The position numbers and the translations under genes were made by a program. A DNA stretch of 64,000 nt from Silvania hatchlandensis (GTDB lineage: Bacteria; Pseudomonadota; Gammaproteobacteria; Enterobacterales; Enterobacteriaceae). Below the pieces are notes generated by a model. It saw only the letters and a program-made list of their open reading frames with translations, made no database searches and was not told where the DNA came from. The stretch covers positions 59,194 to 123,193 of the forward strand of contig NZ_JAMGZK010000038.1 in assembly GCF_025564065.1 (NCBI RefSeq). Reading direction: 5' to 3'. Below, one piece after another: positions 54,204-61,787 of this stretch (its first letter is position 1; every line of letters begins with the position of its first letter).

Positions 54204-56258
54204 TCAGAACCAGATTTCCAGCGAAGCACCGACGAGGCGTGAACGCTGTTCGGTCGCGCTGTAGATATCGTTGCCGCTGATCATCACTTTACGATCGGCA
54301 TCAAACAGGTTTTGTGCGAAGACGGTGGCGCGGCCATACATGAAGGTGTACGCCAGCTGGGCATTGGCGGACCAGTACGAGCCGACACGTCCGCGCGAGT
54401 CGTTATCGTAGGCGGAGTAGTAGGAGTCCGAGAAGGCGACGTTGCCGCTCAGCTCCCAACCTTGCCCCAGACGCCAGTTTGCGCCCGCGTTAGCCGTATA
54501 GGCTGGCGCGCGTGCCAGGTCGTGGCCTTCAACGCCGCTGCCCGGGAAGTCGGAAATACGGGTTTTCAGCAAGCCGACATTACCGAACAGTTCGACATCC
54601 CATACCGGCGTCCAGGTTGCCCCAAACTCAGCGCCCCAGGTTTCTACTTTGTCGGCATTGCGGATGACCGTCGAATTAGCCGCCAGGTAGTAGGGCAACT
54701 GCATGTCTTTGTAGTCGTTGTAGAAAAGATTCCCCGTCAGCACCAGGTTCGCATCATCCAGCTTGTGGCGGGTATAAAGCTCATAGTTCCAGACATATTC
54801 CGGGTCATAGGTATAGCTGGTAATAGGCGCGTTCAGGGTAATGCCTGCGCCACCGGCATTATAGCCACGGGCGATACGGGCACCCCAGGTCTGGTTTGGA
54901 TCGGGTTTCCAGGTGACGTCGAGTTTCGGCAGGAAAACGTTATAGGTTTCGTCGAGATCCACGCGCACGGTTTTGCTGCCGCCAATGCGCTTGCGGTGCT
55001 CGCTTTCTACGCGGCTGGAGCCGGTGATATCCACCTGCGGTGTCACGGCGTAGGTCAATTCTCCATAGGCGGAGCTGGTGCGGGTATCGTCGGTAAAGGT
55101 CGAGCCGCCGAAGATATAGACCGACTCATCCTGAGAGGCATCAAAATAGCGCAGCCCCGCCAGGCCCCGGAAGGTGCTGTCCGCCGTACCGAAATGCGCC
55201 ACGGGCTCCACGTGCACTTCGCGCCCGTCGATTTTGGCCCTCGGCAGACCGGTCGCCACATAACGGTTGATGTGATACCCGGTATAGATAAGCTTGTTCT
55301 CAAGCGTCAGGGCGTCGTCGGCCTGCCAGGAGAGATCCCAGATCCCGCTGTTGACGTTGCTTTTGAACACCGCCCGCCGCCAGTCGTATCGCGGATTGGT
55401 CGGGTGCGGCATCGGGTTTTGGCTTTCGTTCTGCGGCGAGCCGCTGTCGGCGTGGTTGAACGTCAGTTTGGTGGTCAGATCCTGCAACCCCGCAGGATTA
55501 AACAACAGTTTGGCCCGGGCGTTGGTGGTCTGGACTTCGCGCGGATCGCCGACCGGATCGTAGGCAGGCAGGTCGATATCACTGCGACGACGCTGGCGAT
55601 CCACGCTGACACGAAACGCCAGCTGATCCTCCACCAGCGGGCCGGTGGCCATCATCGCCAGCTCGGAAGCGTGCTGATTCCCTGCCCCGCCTTTGAATGC
55701 GCTTTCCCATTCAAAGCTCGGATCTTTGGAGGTCATCACGATCGCACCGGCAATCGCGTTACGTCCCTGAATGTAACTTTGCGGCCCGCGGAACATCTCC
55801 ACGCGCTCCATATCCCACAGCGTTTGCGGCCCATAAGCCTGCTCGTTGTAGGTCAGTGAACGACCATCCAGAGAGAGGCTGAGACGAGGTCGGGTGCCGC
55901 TCAGAAACGCCCCTGCACCGGTGCTGGGCCCGGAGCCGTCAATCCCGCGCACGGTGGGCAGATCGTTACCGATGCCAATATCGACGGTGTTGGCGGTCAG
56001 GCGCATCAGGTCCGTCACCGTTTCTGCCCCTGGCAGGCTATCGATACGGCGGCTGTCGAAGACTTCGACACTCGACCCGGTATCGAGAATCGAACGCGCG
56101 GTTTTTTCACCGGTCACGATCAAGGTCTCTTGATCCTGATAACTCTCTTCACTCGCTTCGGCCGCGCAGGCGCTGCCAGGAAGAGCCGAGAAAAGACCCA
56201 AAAGAAGAGGCGTGACCCCTCCGGCAAAATTAGAACGTACTTTTTTCAACGTGACCAT
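54204..56258 (-). CDS. TonB-dependent outer-membrane receptor, YncD-like
   Basis: A 684-residue receptor. After the signal peptide (to about residue 33) comes a TonB box (QETLIVTGE), a plug domain with VEVFDSRRIDSLPG and VEMFRGPQSYIQGRNAIAGAI, and a 22-strand barrel ending in ASLEIWF. It should import an iron chelate or other large ligand. E. coli yncD and yncE are neighbours too. The paired propeller gene and the Fur-like box upstream suggest iron control. The start has no strong SD. The long plus-strand frame opposite it is a shadow. Confidence 0.92.
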   Translation of the reverse strand: MVTLKKVRSNFAGGVTPLLLGLFSALPGSACAAEASEESYQDQETLIVTGEKTARSILDTGSSVEVFDSRRIDSLPGAETVTDLMRLTANTVDIGIGNDLPTVRGIDGSGPSTGAGAFLSGTRPRLSLSLDGRSLTYNEQAYGPQTLWDMERVEMFRGPQSYIQGRNAIAGAIVMTSKDPSFEWESAFKGGAGNQHASELAMMATGPLVEDQLAFRVSVDRQRRRSDIDLPAYDPVGDPREVQTTNARAKLLFNPAGLQDLTTKLTFNHADSGSPQNESQNPMPHPTNPRYDWRRAVFKSNVNSGIWDLSWQADDALTLENKLIYTGYHINRYVATGLPRAKIDGREVHVEPVAHFGTADSTFRGLAGLRYFDASQDESVYIFGGSTFTDDTRTSSAYGELTYAVTPQVDITGSSRVESEHRKRIGGSKTVRVDLDETYNVFLPKLDVTWKPDPNQTWGARIARGYNAGGAGITLNAPITSYTYDPEYVWNYELYTRHKLDDANLVLTGNLFYNDYKDMQLPYYLAANSTVIRNADKVETWGAEFGATWTPVWDVELFGNVGLLKTRISDFPGSGVEGHDLARAPAYTANAGANWRLGQGWELSGNVAFSDSYYSAYDNDSRGRVGSYWSANAQLAYTFMYGRATVFAQNLFDADRKVMISGNDIYSATEQRSRLVGASLEIWF

Positions 56259-56675
56259 AATGTGTCTGAGCCGCAGCGGACTCTCTCCCTTGTCCAGAAA
56301 AAAACATTCCTGTTGGTAATAAGAATGTCGTGAAACGACAATGTCCTGCGACCAGCACGCCCGACCCTGTGGCTTATTTCAGGCAAAAGCAGCCCTTGCC
56401 CCTCTATGTGGGAGCGATGAGTAATGTTGACGGGCGTAAAATTATGTTACAAACGATAAATGCTTGCATTTGTTAATGCAAATCATTCTCAACCACCATT
56501 ATTAGCAGTTTCTTCGAGAGTGTTCTGCAGATATATAGCGAGCTTTATGCTGCGTGAGTGGCTAAGGTATTAATCGCGCGAACAAACAGCAGAGGAACGA
56601 TGCCGAGTGCCCCAGCAACAACGTCCTGCGTGGCAGTATCGACATCGAAAGATGTTCTACTCTAAGGATTCCGAT
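56259..56675. promoter_or_regulatory. Divergent spacer with Fur-like box (TonB receptor / glutathione peroxidase)
   Basis: A 417-base gap. TTAATGCAAATCATTCTC at 56473-56490 matches the Fur consensus TAATGATAATCATTATC at 14 of 17 positions and is the main signal. A small hairpin TGTCGT-GAA-ACGACA lies at 56326-56340. No gene seen; the in-frame extension of the peroxidase upstream of 56676 looks non-coding. Confidence 0.55.
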
Positions 56676-57170
56676 ATGACCCCCTTTCATCAACTTACTG
56701 CCACCAGCCTGCGTGGCGAGCTTATCCCGATGGCCGACTATGCGGGCAAGCTGGTGCTGGTTGTGAATACCGCCAGCCACTGTGGCTTTACGCCACAATA
56801 TGCAGGCCTTGAAGCGCTCTACAAGAAGTACTCTGCCCAAGGGCTGGTGGTTCTGGGTTTCCCCTGCAACCAGTTCGGTAAGCAGGAACCCGGCAGCGCC
56901 GACGACATCGCGCAGACCTGCCATATCAACTACGGGGTGAGCTTCCCGATGTTCGAGAAAGTGGAGGTCAACGGCGCCGGCGCGCACCCGGTATTTCGGT
57001 ACCTGAAAGACGAATTGCCCGGCGTGCTGGGTGGGCGGATCAAGTGGAACTTCACTAAATTCCTGATCGGACGCGACGGTAAACCGCTCAAGCGTTTTGC
57101 CCCCTTCACCACGCCGGAGAAAATGGAAGCCGCCATCCTGGCTGCACTTAAAAGCGACCGGGTTCCGTAA
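56676..57170 (+). CDS. Glutathione peroxidase-family protein
   Basis: A 164-residue thiol peroxidase of the GPX family. Peroxidatic Cys36 is in VVNTASHCGFTPQY. The other catalytic residues are in LGFPCNQFGKQEPGS (Gln) and IKWNFTKFLIG (Trp-Asn). It reduces hydroperoxides using thioredoxin or glutathione. It differs clearly from E. coli BtuE, so a btuE symbol is not given. The ATG at 56676 follows TAAGGATT. Monocistronic. Confidence 0.92.
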   Translation: MTPFHQLTATSLRGELIPMADYAGKLVLVVNTASHCGFTPQYAGLEALYKKYSAQGLVVLGFPCNQFGKQEPGSADDIAQTCHINYGVSFPMFEKVEVNGAGAHPVFRYLKDELPGVLGGRIKWNFTKFLIGRDGKPLKRFAPFTTPEKMEAAILAALKSDRVP

Positions 57171-57213
57171 TTCGAACAGCTGCTGAAAGATCGCTAAGGA
57201 TTAATGTTAAACC

Positions 57214-57579
57214 ATGGAAAATACCCAGCAATTATATGCCTCGGTGATAAAGAGTGCTTATGGCCTGTCAATGGGGGCCTTATGGCAGCATTTGAGCATC
57301 GACTGCGCGGATGTTTCTGAGGATTACCTGTTCAGAAAGAAAGTGTTTTTTGAATTTCTGACGCGTTTATTAAAAGAGAAAAAAATTAAACTCGCTGCAA
57401 ACAGCGTGTATTTGACCGGAACCCTCTCGGAGCAGTTAACCCTATTAAAAAATGCCTGGCCGCCCTACCCCTCTGATGATGAGGATAACGACCTGGACGA
57501 GTCTGGAATGTGGTTTTTGGTTAAGGCACCCGCGGGCCTGGTATGGTTAATGCCTGATGGCAAAGAGGTCTGGACGTAG
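57214..57579 (+). CDS. DUF596-like protein, possibly frameshifted at its 3' end
   Basis: A 121-residue acidic protein: KSAYGLSMGALWQHLSIDCA near the start and DESGMWFLVKAPAGLVWLMP near the end. I recall this as the DUF596 type, whose members sometimes accompany polymorphic toxins as immunity-like proteins; no toxin gene is visible nearby. Just after the stop the next frame reads VAPLNDVNRETLYGGEEQGY and on to a stop at 57671, which would extend the protein naturally after one lost base. Family and frameshift are both tentative. Confidence 0.6.
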   Translation: MENTQQLYASVIKSAYGLSMGALWQHLSIDCADVSEDYLFRKKVFFEFLTRLLKEKKIKLAANSVYLTGTLSEQLTLLKNAWPPYPSDDEDNDLDESGMWFLVKAPAGLVWLMPDGKEVWT

Positions 57580-57671
57580 CGCCGCTGAACGACGTCAACC
57601 GGGAAACCCTGTATGGCGGCGAGGAGCAAGGATATACAGACTCTCCGTTCTGGTCCGAAACCCAGGCGTAA
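57576..57671 (+). pseudogene. Out-of-frame coding remnant after the DUF596-like gene
   Basis: Frame from 57576 to the TAA at 57669-57671 reads VAPLNDVNRETLYGGEEQGY... then SPFWSETQA. It looks protein-coding, has no start of its own, and joins the preceding gene if one base is restored before position 57574. Possible frameshift in the organism or in the assembly. Confidence 0.4.
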
Positions 57672-57857
57672 TCAATCAAGCAGGCCGTCATCGGCGGCCT
57701 TCACCAACGTGTCCACCACATAGCGGATTTTTGGCAACAGCTGGCGGCTTTTGACTCCCCTGTCGGAAAAGAAGCCTGGCAGGACGTGCCCAATTTCGTT
57801 GAGCACGCCGCAATTACTTACATTACCGAAATCCGAAAACGGTAATGTTTTACCCAT
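57672..57857 (-). pseudogene. Remnant of a LysR-type regulator (effector-domain C-terminus)
   Basis: The minus-strand frame encodes 61 residues ending VLPGFFSDRGVKSRQLLPKI, RYVVDTLVKA. This resembles the last segment of LysR effector domains (Leu-Pro..., then Arg..Ile/Val-Asp-Leu-Val). No DNA-binding domain is present upstream, so it is a fragment. The resemblance is by eye. Confidence 0.35.
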
Positions 57858-57917
57858 CCGGCCAGTGAATGTATTGTAATGTGCAGTGAAATCAGCAGCT
57901 CAAGGCTAACCGACTCC

Positions 57918-58775
57918 ATGACACCTTTACTCATTCATAAATACCACGGGCTGGGTAACGATTACCTGGTATGCCATCGTTCTGTTGCTGAACAGCTGAG
58001 CAACGAGCAAATCCGTATCCTGTGCCATCGCCACTATGGCGTAGGATCTGACGGTTTACTGATCGACAGTGGCGACCTGAACAACCCAACGCTGCGCATT
58101 ATCAATCCGGATGGCTCGGAGGCCGAGAAAAGCGGTAACGGCCTGCGTATCTATGCCCGTTATCTTTTTGATATAGGGCGTGTCGGGCATCAGCCATTTT
58201 TAGTGCGCACCGCGGGCGGTGAGGTACATTGCACCGTGCATAACGATTTTCACCAGATCAGCGTGGAAATGGGCCGGGCTAATTTCAATCCAACGGCATT
58301 GCCCGCGTTAGTTAATTTGCCCGAGGCGTTGAATTATCCCCTCGCGCTGGCAGATGAAACCCTGTCAGTCGCGCTGGTCTCAATGGGTAATCCCCATTGC
58401 GTCGTACTTGTTGATAAGCTCGATTTGGCACAGGTTCATCGTTTAGGGCCACAAATTGAAAATCACCCCTGGTTCCCCCGACGCACCAATGTGCAATTCG
58501 TGGAAGTTGTCGATCGCCATACGCTGAAGATTGGTATCTGGGAGCGGGGTGCCGGATTTACGATGGCATCCGGTAGCAGCAGCTGCGCGGCTGCCAGCGC
58601 CATGCGCCGGTTAGGTCGGGTTGATGATCGGATTGACGTCAACATGCCAGGGGGGCAGTTGCAAATTACCATCAGAGACGATTTTCACGTCTGTATGCGT
58701 GGCCCGGTGCATAAGATCGCCAGCCTGACGGTGGATAAAGACTGCTTTGTCGCAACCGTTAAAGTGTCGATTTGA
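57918..58775 (+). CDS. DapF-fold racemase/isomerase homolog with both catalytic Cys replaced by Ser
   Basis: A 285-residue protein of the diaminopimelate epimerase fold. It opens LIHKYHGLGNDYLV and has NPDGSEAEKSGNGLRIYARY and ERGAGFTMASGSSSCAAASA. In DapF the two catalytic cysteines precede GNG and GS; here these are Ser72 and Ser218, with a Cys at 223 five residues on. Both halves of the fold are intact, so it is unlikely to be decay, but a classical two-thiol epimerase is excluded. The ATG at 57918 is chosen to align with DapF; 13 in-frame codons lie upstream. A CGNR regulator follows. Reaction unknown. Confidence 0.82.
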   Translation: MTPLLIHKYHGLGNDYLVCHRSVAEQLSNEQIRILCHRHYGVGSDGLLIDSGDLNNPTLRIINPDGSEAEKSGNGLRIYARYLFDIGRVGHQPFLVRTAGGEVHCTVHNDFHQISVEMGRANFNPTALPALVNLPEALNYPLALADETLSVALVSMGNPHCVVLVDKLDLAQVHRLGPQIENHPWFPRRTNVQFVEVVDRHTLKIGIWERGAGFTMASGSSSCAAASAMRRLGRVDDRIDVNMPGGQLQITIRDDFHVCMRGPVHKIASLTVDKDCFVATVKVSI

Positions 58776-58831
58776 AGGTTAGGGTTAAATTTGGTAACCT
58801 GTCAAAATGATTTTATGAGTTACGCGCTATT

Positions 58832-59407
58832 ATGGATCCCACACCAATTTCATCCCCGCCTCTCTTTCTGGCCGATAACCTTGCGCTGGATTTCATAAAC
58901 AGTGAATACGGGACAGGTGATGAGCGACATGATTGTTTTGATGACGATCGTAGCGTCATAGACTGGCTGGTCAAGGCGGGCCTGGTCTCAAAAGGGACTG
59001 AAGCCCCCGCAGGGTTATTGGCAGAAGCCCACCCGTTCCGGGATGCCGCCAGGGCTGTCGTACACGCTGCAATGAACTCTGTTGCGGTTGATTTGGGTGT
59101 GATTAACAGGATCCTTAAAGAAGGGCATCCTCTGACGAGACTGCAATGGGATGAGGAGACACGGCAATATCATGCCGGCACGCATCCCGTCAGCAATAGT
59201 CCCGCAAGCCTTCTCTGGCCTGTTGCCGATGCCCTGGTGAAACTGGTCACAGGCAATAAATTTGAATTTGTGCGCCAGTGTGAAGCGCATAATTGTATTT
59301 TACTTTTCCACGATTTGAGTAAATCGCATCGCCGCCGCTGGTGCAGTATGGCAACGTGCGGCAATCGTATAAAAGTCGCAGCCTTCAGAAACAGGAAGCA
59401 TTCATAG
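58832..59407 (+). CDS. CGNR zinc-finger (ABATE domain) transcriptional regulator
   Basis: A 191-residue protein with an N-terminal ABATE-type domain (LFLADNLALDFINSEYGTGD) and a C-terminal zinc finger: QCEAHNC then RRRWCSMATCGNRIKVAAFR, which gives the family its CGNR name. Such proteins are probable stress-linked DNA-binding regulators. It is 56 bases after the DapF-like gene on the same strand and may regulate it. The binding site is not evident. Confidence 0.88.
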   Translation: MDPTPISSPPLFLADNLALDFINSEYGTGDERHDCFDDDRSVIDWLVKAGLVSKGTEAPAGLLAEAHPFRDAARAVVHAAMNSVAVDLGVINRILKEGHPLTRLQWDEETRQYHAGTHPVSNSPASLLWPVADALVKLVTGNKFEFVRQCEAHNCILLFHDLSKSHRRRWCSMATCGNRIKVAAFRNRKHS

Positions 59408-59447
59408 CGATTTTGACTACGCTCATCGTGAATAGATCGAGGTTTAA

Positions 59448-59636
59448 GTGAACTGGCTTTTCTTCCAGGGACGATGGTATTTGATATCCCCCATGCCGTT
59501 AGATGGCGAGTTCAGGTTAACAATACCCGGTGAGCGGACCAGTTTCATTCTCAACAGAAAGCAGATGGAACGAGCGGTTAAGGAGAGCCTGGCGTTATCA
59601 GGCAGCCCTTCTGCCTCTGATACACTTCAGCGTTGA
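59448..59636 (+). CDS. Small hypothetical protein
   Basis: A 62-residue frame starting at GTG (59448) with GAGG five bases upstream. It reads NWLFFQGRWYLISPMPLDGE, then LTIPGERTSFILNRKQMERA. Composition looks coding and it follows the CGNR gene by 40 bases, but I recognise no family. Confidence 0.4.
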   Translation: MNWLFFQGRWYLISPMPLDGEFRLTIPGERTSFILNRKQMERAVKESLALSGSPSASDTLQR

Positions 59637-59678
59637 TTCGTTGTTCTCATAAACCCGCCGCGATACCCACCCTCTGAT

Positions 59679-60062
59679 TTAGCTCGACGCCGTCTGATAA
59701 TTAGCGTCCATTTCATCCAGTGCGGACTGATTTTCTAATCCCCACTGGTACATTTGCTCAATGGGTTCGGCAAAGGTTCTGCCAAGTGGGGTCAGACGGT
59801 AATCAACCTTTGGTGGGATCACGTCATACACATGGCGGGCAATCAGCCCTCGCATCTCCAGCTCTTTCAGCGTCTGGAACAGCATTTTCTTGGAAATCCC
59901 CTGCAAGCTACGCTGTAGCTCGCCGGTGCGTGCGCGTTCATCCGGCCAGTGATACAGCGCGTGGAGCACCATTGTGCTCCATTTAACTGAAAAAAGTTCC
60001 ATCAGGCGGCGCGGCGGCGAGTCCGCATAGAAAAAGAGTTTACCCTCAACCCAGGCTGGCAC
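59679..60062 (-). CDS. HxlR-family transcriptional regulator
   Basis: A 127-residue winged-helix protein: FSVKWSTMVLHALYHWPDER, LQRSLQGISKKMLFQTLKEL and DVIPPKVDYRLTPLGRTFAE are classic HxlR elements. There is no Cys in it, so redox sensing of the YodB type is unlikely. It is divergent from an alcohol dehydrogenase gene and almost certainly regulates it. Two TGGT-NAC repeats 11 bases apart lie in the 112-base spacer. Confidence 0.9.
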   Translation of the reverse strand: MPAWVEGKLFFYADSPPRRLMELFSVKWSTMVLHALYHWPDERARTGELQRSLQGISKKMLFQTLKELEMRGLIARHVYDVIPPKVDYRLTPLGRTFAEPIEQMYQWGLENQSALDEMDANYQTASS

Positions 60063-60080
60063 TGTTCTATCCTCTGCTTA

Positions 60081-60100
60081 TGGTCACCAAATGGTAACTA
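60081..60100. promoter_or_regulatory. Tandem TGGTNAC operator between HxlR and alcohol dehydrogenase genes
   Basis: TGGTCACCA (60081-60089) and TGGTAACTA (60092-60100) repeat with an 11-base period, one helical turn. They are close to the HxlR start and 75 bases before the dehydrogenase. A dimer site is plausible. Confidence 0.45.
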
Positions 60101-60174
60101 CTATCAATATCGAACCCTGTTGACTATAGTCTGCCCTCTTGAGTTAGCCAAAACCAGCACATTCCTGAGGTCAG

Positions 60175-61224
60175 ATGAAAATCAACGCATTAGTCGCGCA
60201 TGACGCGGCACAACCCTTAACATCGGGCCAGGTGTCGCTGCGCGCGTTACAAAAGCAGGATGTCAAAATCGAGATCCTCTATTGCGGCGTGTGCCACTCC
60301 GATCTCCATATGGCGCGTAACGAATGGGCGGTTAGCCATTATCCACTGGTGCCGGGACATGAGATTGTCGGGCGCGTCGTGGACGTTGGGGACGAGGCCA
60401 CCCATTTTAAACCCGGTGATATCGTCGGTGTGGGGGTGATGGTCGACTCCTGCCGCGAGTGCCATTTCTGCAAGCACCACGAAGAACAGTATTGTGAAGC
60501 GGGGTTTACTGCTACCTACAATGGCATTGATAAATATACCGGCGACAGAACCTGGGGCGGCTATGCGCAGAGCGTGATTGTCGATCAACATTTTGTTGTT
60601 TCTGTACCGCAAAACCTGCCGCTTGCCGGGGTTGCACCGCTGTTGTGTGCGGGCGTAACGGTATGGTCGCCGCTGCGGCATTTCAACGTTAAAGCAGGCG
60701 ACCGTGTTGGTGTTGTGGGACTGGGGGGTTTAGGCCATATGGCGGTGAAGCTGGCCAGTGCGATGGGAGCGGAAGTGACCCTGTTTACGACCACCCCGGA
60801 GAAGGGCAAAGATGCCCGTCGTCTGGGGGCCAAACAGGTCGTGGTATCGCGCGATGCCGCGCAAATGGCTGCCTGCCAAACCTCGCTGGATTTTATCATT
60901 GACTGCGTAGCGGCCCCGCACGATCTGGATCCGTATCTGGCAACGTTAAAAACCAATGGCCGCCTGGTGCTGGTAGGCATTCCGGACCAGCCACACAATG
61001 CGCCGAATATTACCCCGATGGTGTTTCGACGTTTAAGCATCAGCGGTTCGTCGATCGGCAGCATTCAGGAAACCCAGGAGATGTTGAACTTCTGCGGCGA
61101 GCACAATATTACCGCCGATACTGAAACGATCGGTGGCGAGGATGTCGAGGCTGCTTTTGCCCGTATGCTTAAGGGGGACGTTAAGTATCGCTTTGTGATT
61201 GATATGCAGGCTACGCGCTGGTAG
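60175..61224 (+). CDS. Zinc-dependent alcohol/aldehyde dehydrogenase (YahK-like, CAD family)
   Basis: A 349-residue medium-chain dehydrogenase, the same length as E. coli YahK, an NADPH aldehyde reductase. Catalytic zinc ligands are in YCGVCHSDLHMARNEW and VPGHEIVGRV, structural Cys in SCRECHFCKHHEEQYC, and the cofactor motif GLGGLGHMAVKLA. It probably reduces aldehydes in the cytoplasm. The HxlR gene opposite it suggests induction by an electrophile or aldehyde. Confidence 0.92.
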   Translation: MKINALVAHDAAQPLTSGQVSLRALQKQDVKIEILYCGVCHSDLHMARNEWAVSHYPLVPGHEIVGRVVDVGDEATHFKPGDIVGVGVMVDSCRECHFCKHHEEQYCEAGFTATYNGIDKYTGDRTWGGYAQSVIVDQHFVVSVPQNLPLAGVAPLLCAGVTVWSPLRHFNVKAGDRVGVVGLGGLGHMAVKLASAMGAEVTLFTTTPEKGKDARRLGAKQVVVSRDAAQMAACQTSLDFIIDCVAAPHDLDPYLATLKTNGRLVLVGIPDQPHNAPNITPMVFRRLSISGSSIGSIQETQEMLNFCGEHNITADTETIGGEDVEAAFARMLKGDVKYRFVIDMQATRW

Positions 61225-61321
61225 TGCGCGACAGGCACGTAGCCGTTACGGGCGGCCATTTCAGGCCGCTTAGTGCCAGGAGCGGACGTTTGTGGTTCCA
61301 GAGACACTTGAAGCTATTACC

Positions 61322-61579
61322 TTACCTGGAGTCTTTCATTGCATCCTGCTTCCCGGGATTGCATTGCTGTTGTGTCCCGGGAAGATAAAATTTTCCTGAC
61401 CGGTCTGGATTGGTACCGCCCGGGCAACCCGCCCGGCCCGGAGCAGAAACAGTATTACTACCGTCTGATCCGTTTCCTCCATCAGAAAAATTCCCGCCAT
61501 TACCGCCATTACCGCCATCAGCAGCATTTACAGCAAATGCGCATATGATAAAAAAAAACGCGAAAACACGCCGGCTCAT
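61322..61579 (-). CDS. Small secreted Gly/Asn-rich protein
   Basis: An 85-residue protein with signal peptide MSRRVFAFFFIICAFAVNA. The mature part is a low-complexity run of GGNG and DGS repeats followed by a short Cys/Pro-containing tail (GRAGCPGGTNP; QQQCNPGKQ). Start at 61579 follows GGAG. Two mature cysteines could form a disulfide. I do not recognise it. Low-complexity composition makes the call moderate. Confidence 0.55.
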   Translation of the reverse strand: MSRRVFAFFFIICAFAVNAADGGNGGNGGNFSDGGNGSDGSNTVSAPGRAGCPGGTNPDRSGKFYLPGTQQQCNPGKQDAMKDSR

Positions 61580-61787
61580 AAAAAACTCCATTGTTTAACA
61601 ATCAAATGTTCAACCTGGCCGCCATTGTAGGGCATGTCAAAGGATCAGGTCCGCTCTTCGCTCAGCAATCTCTTAGGAACTTGTGAACGGGCAGATTCGT
61701 GCAGCATACCCCCACCCCATAAGCGGCTGGGGGCCAGTAATAATGCCAGGCTAATCTGCCCGCGAATAACGTAGTGGATTAAAACCG

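Noticed and set aside
54312..55859. 515-codon plus-strand open frame
   Set aside because: It is antisense to the TonB receptor gene; the high GC content keeps the opposite frame open.
56676..57170. Calling this gene btuE
   Set aside because: It is shorter than E. coli BtuE (164 versus 183 residues) and differs clearly in sequence, and the neighbourhood is not btuCED.
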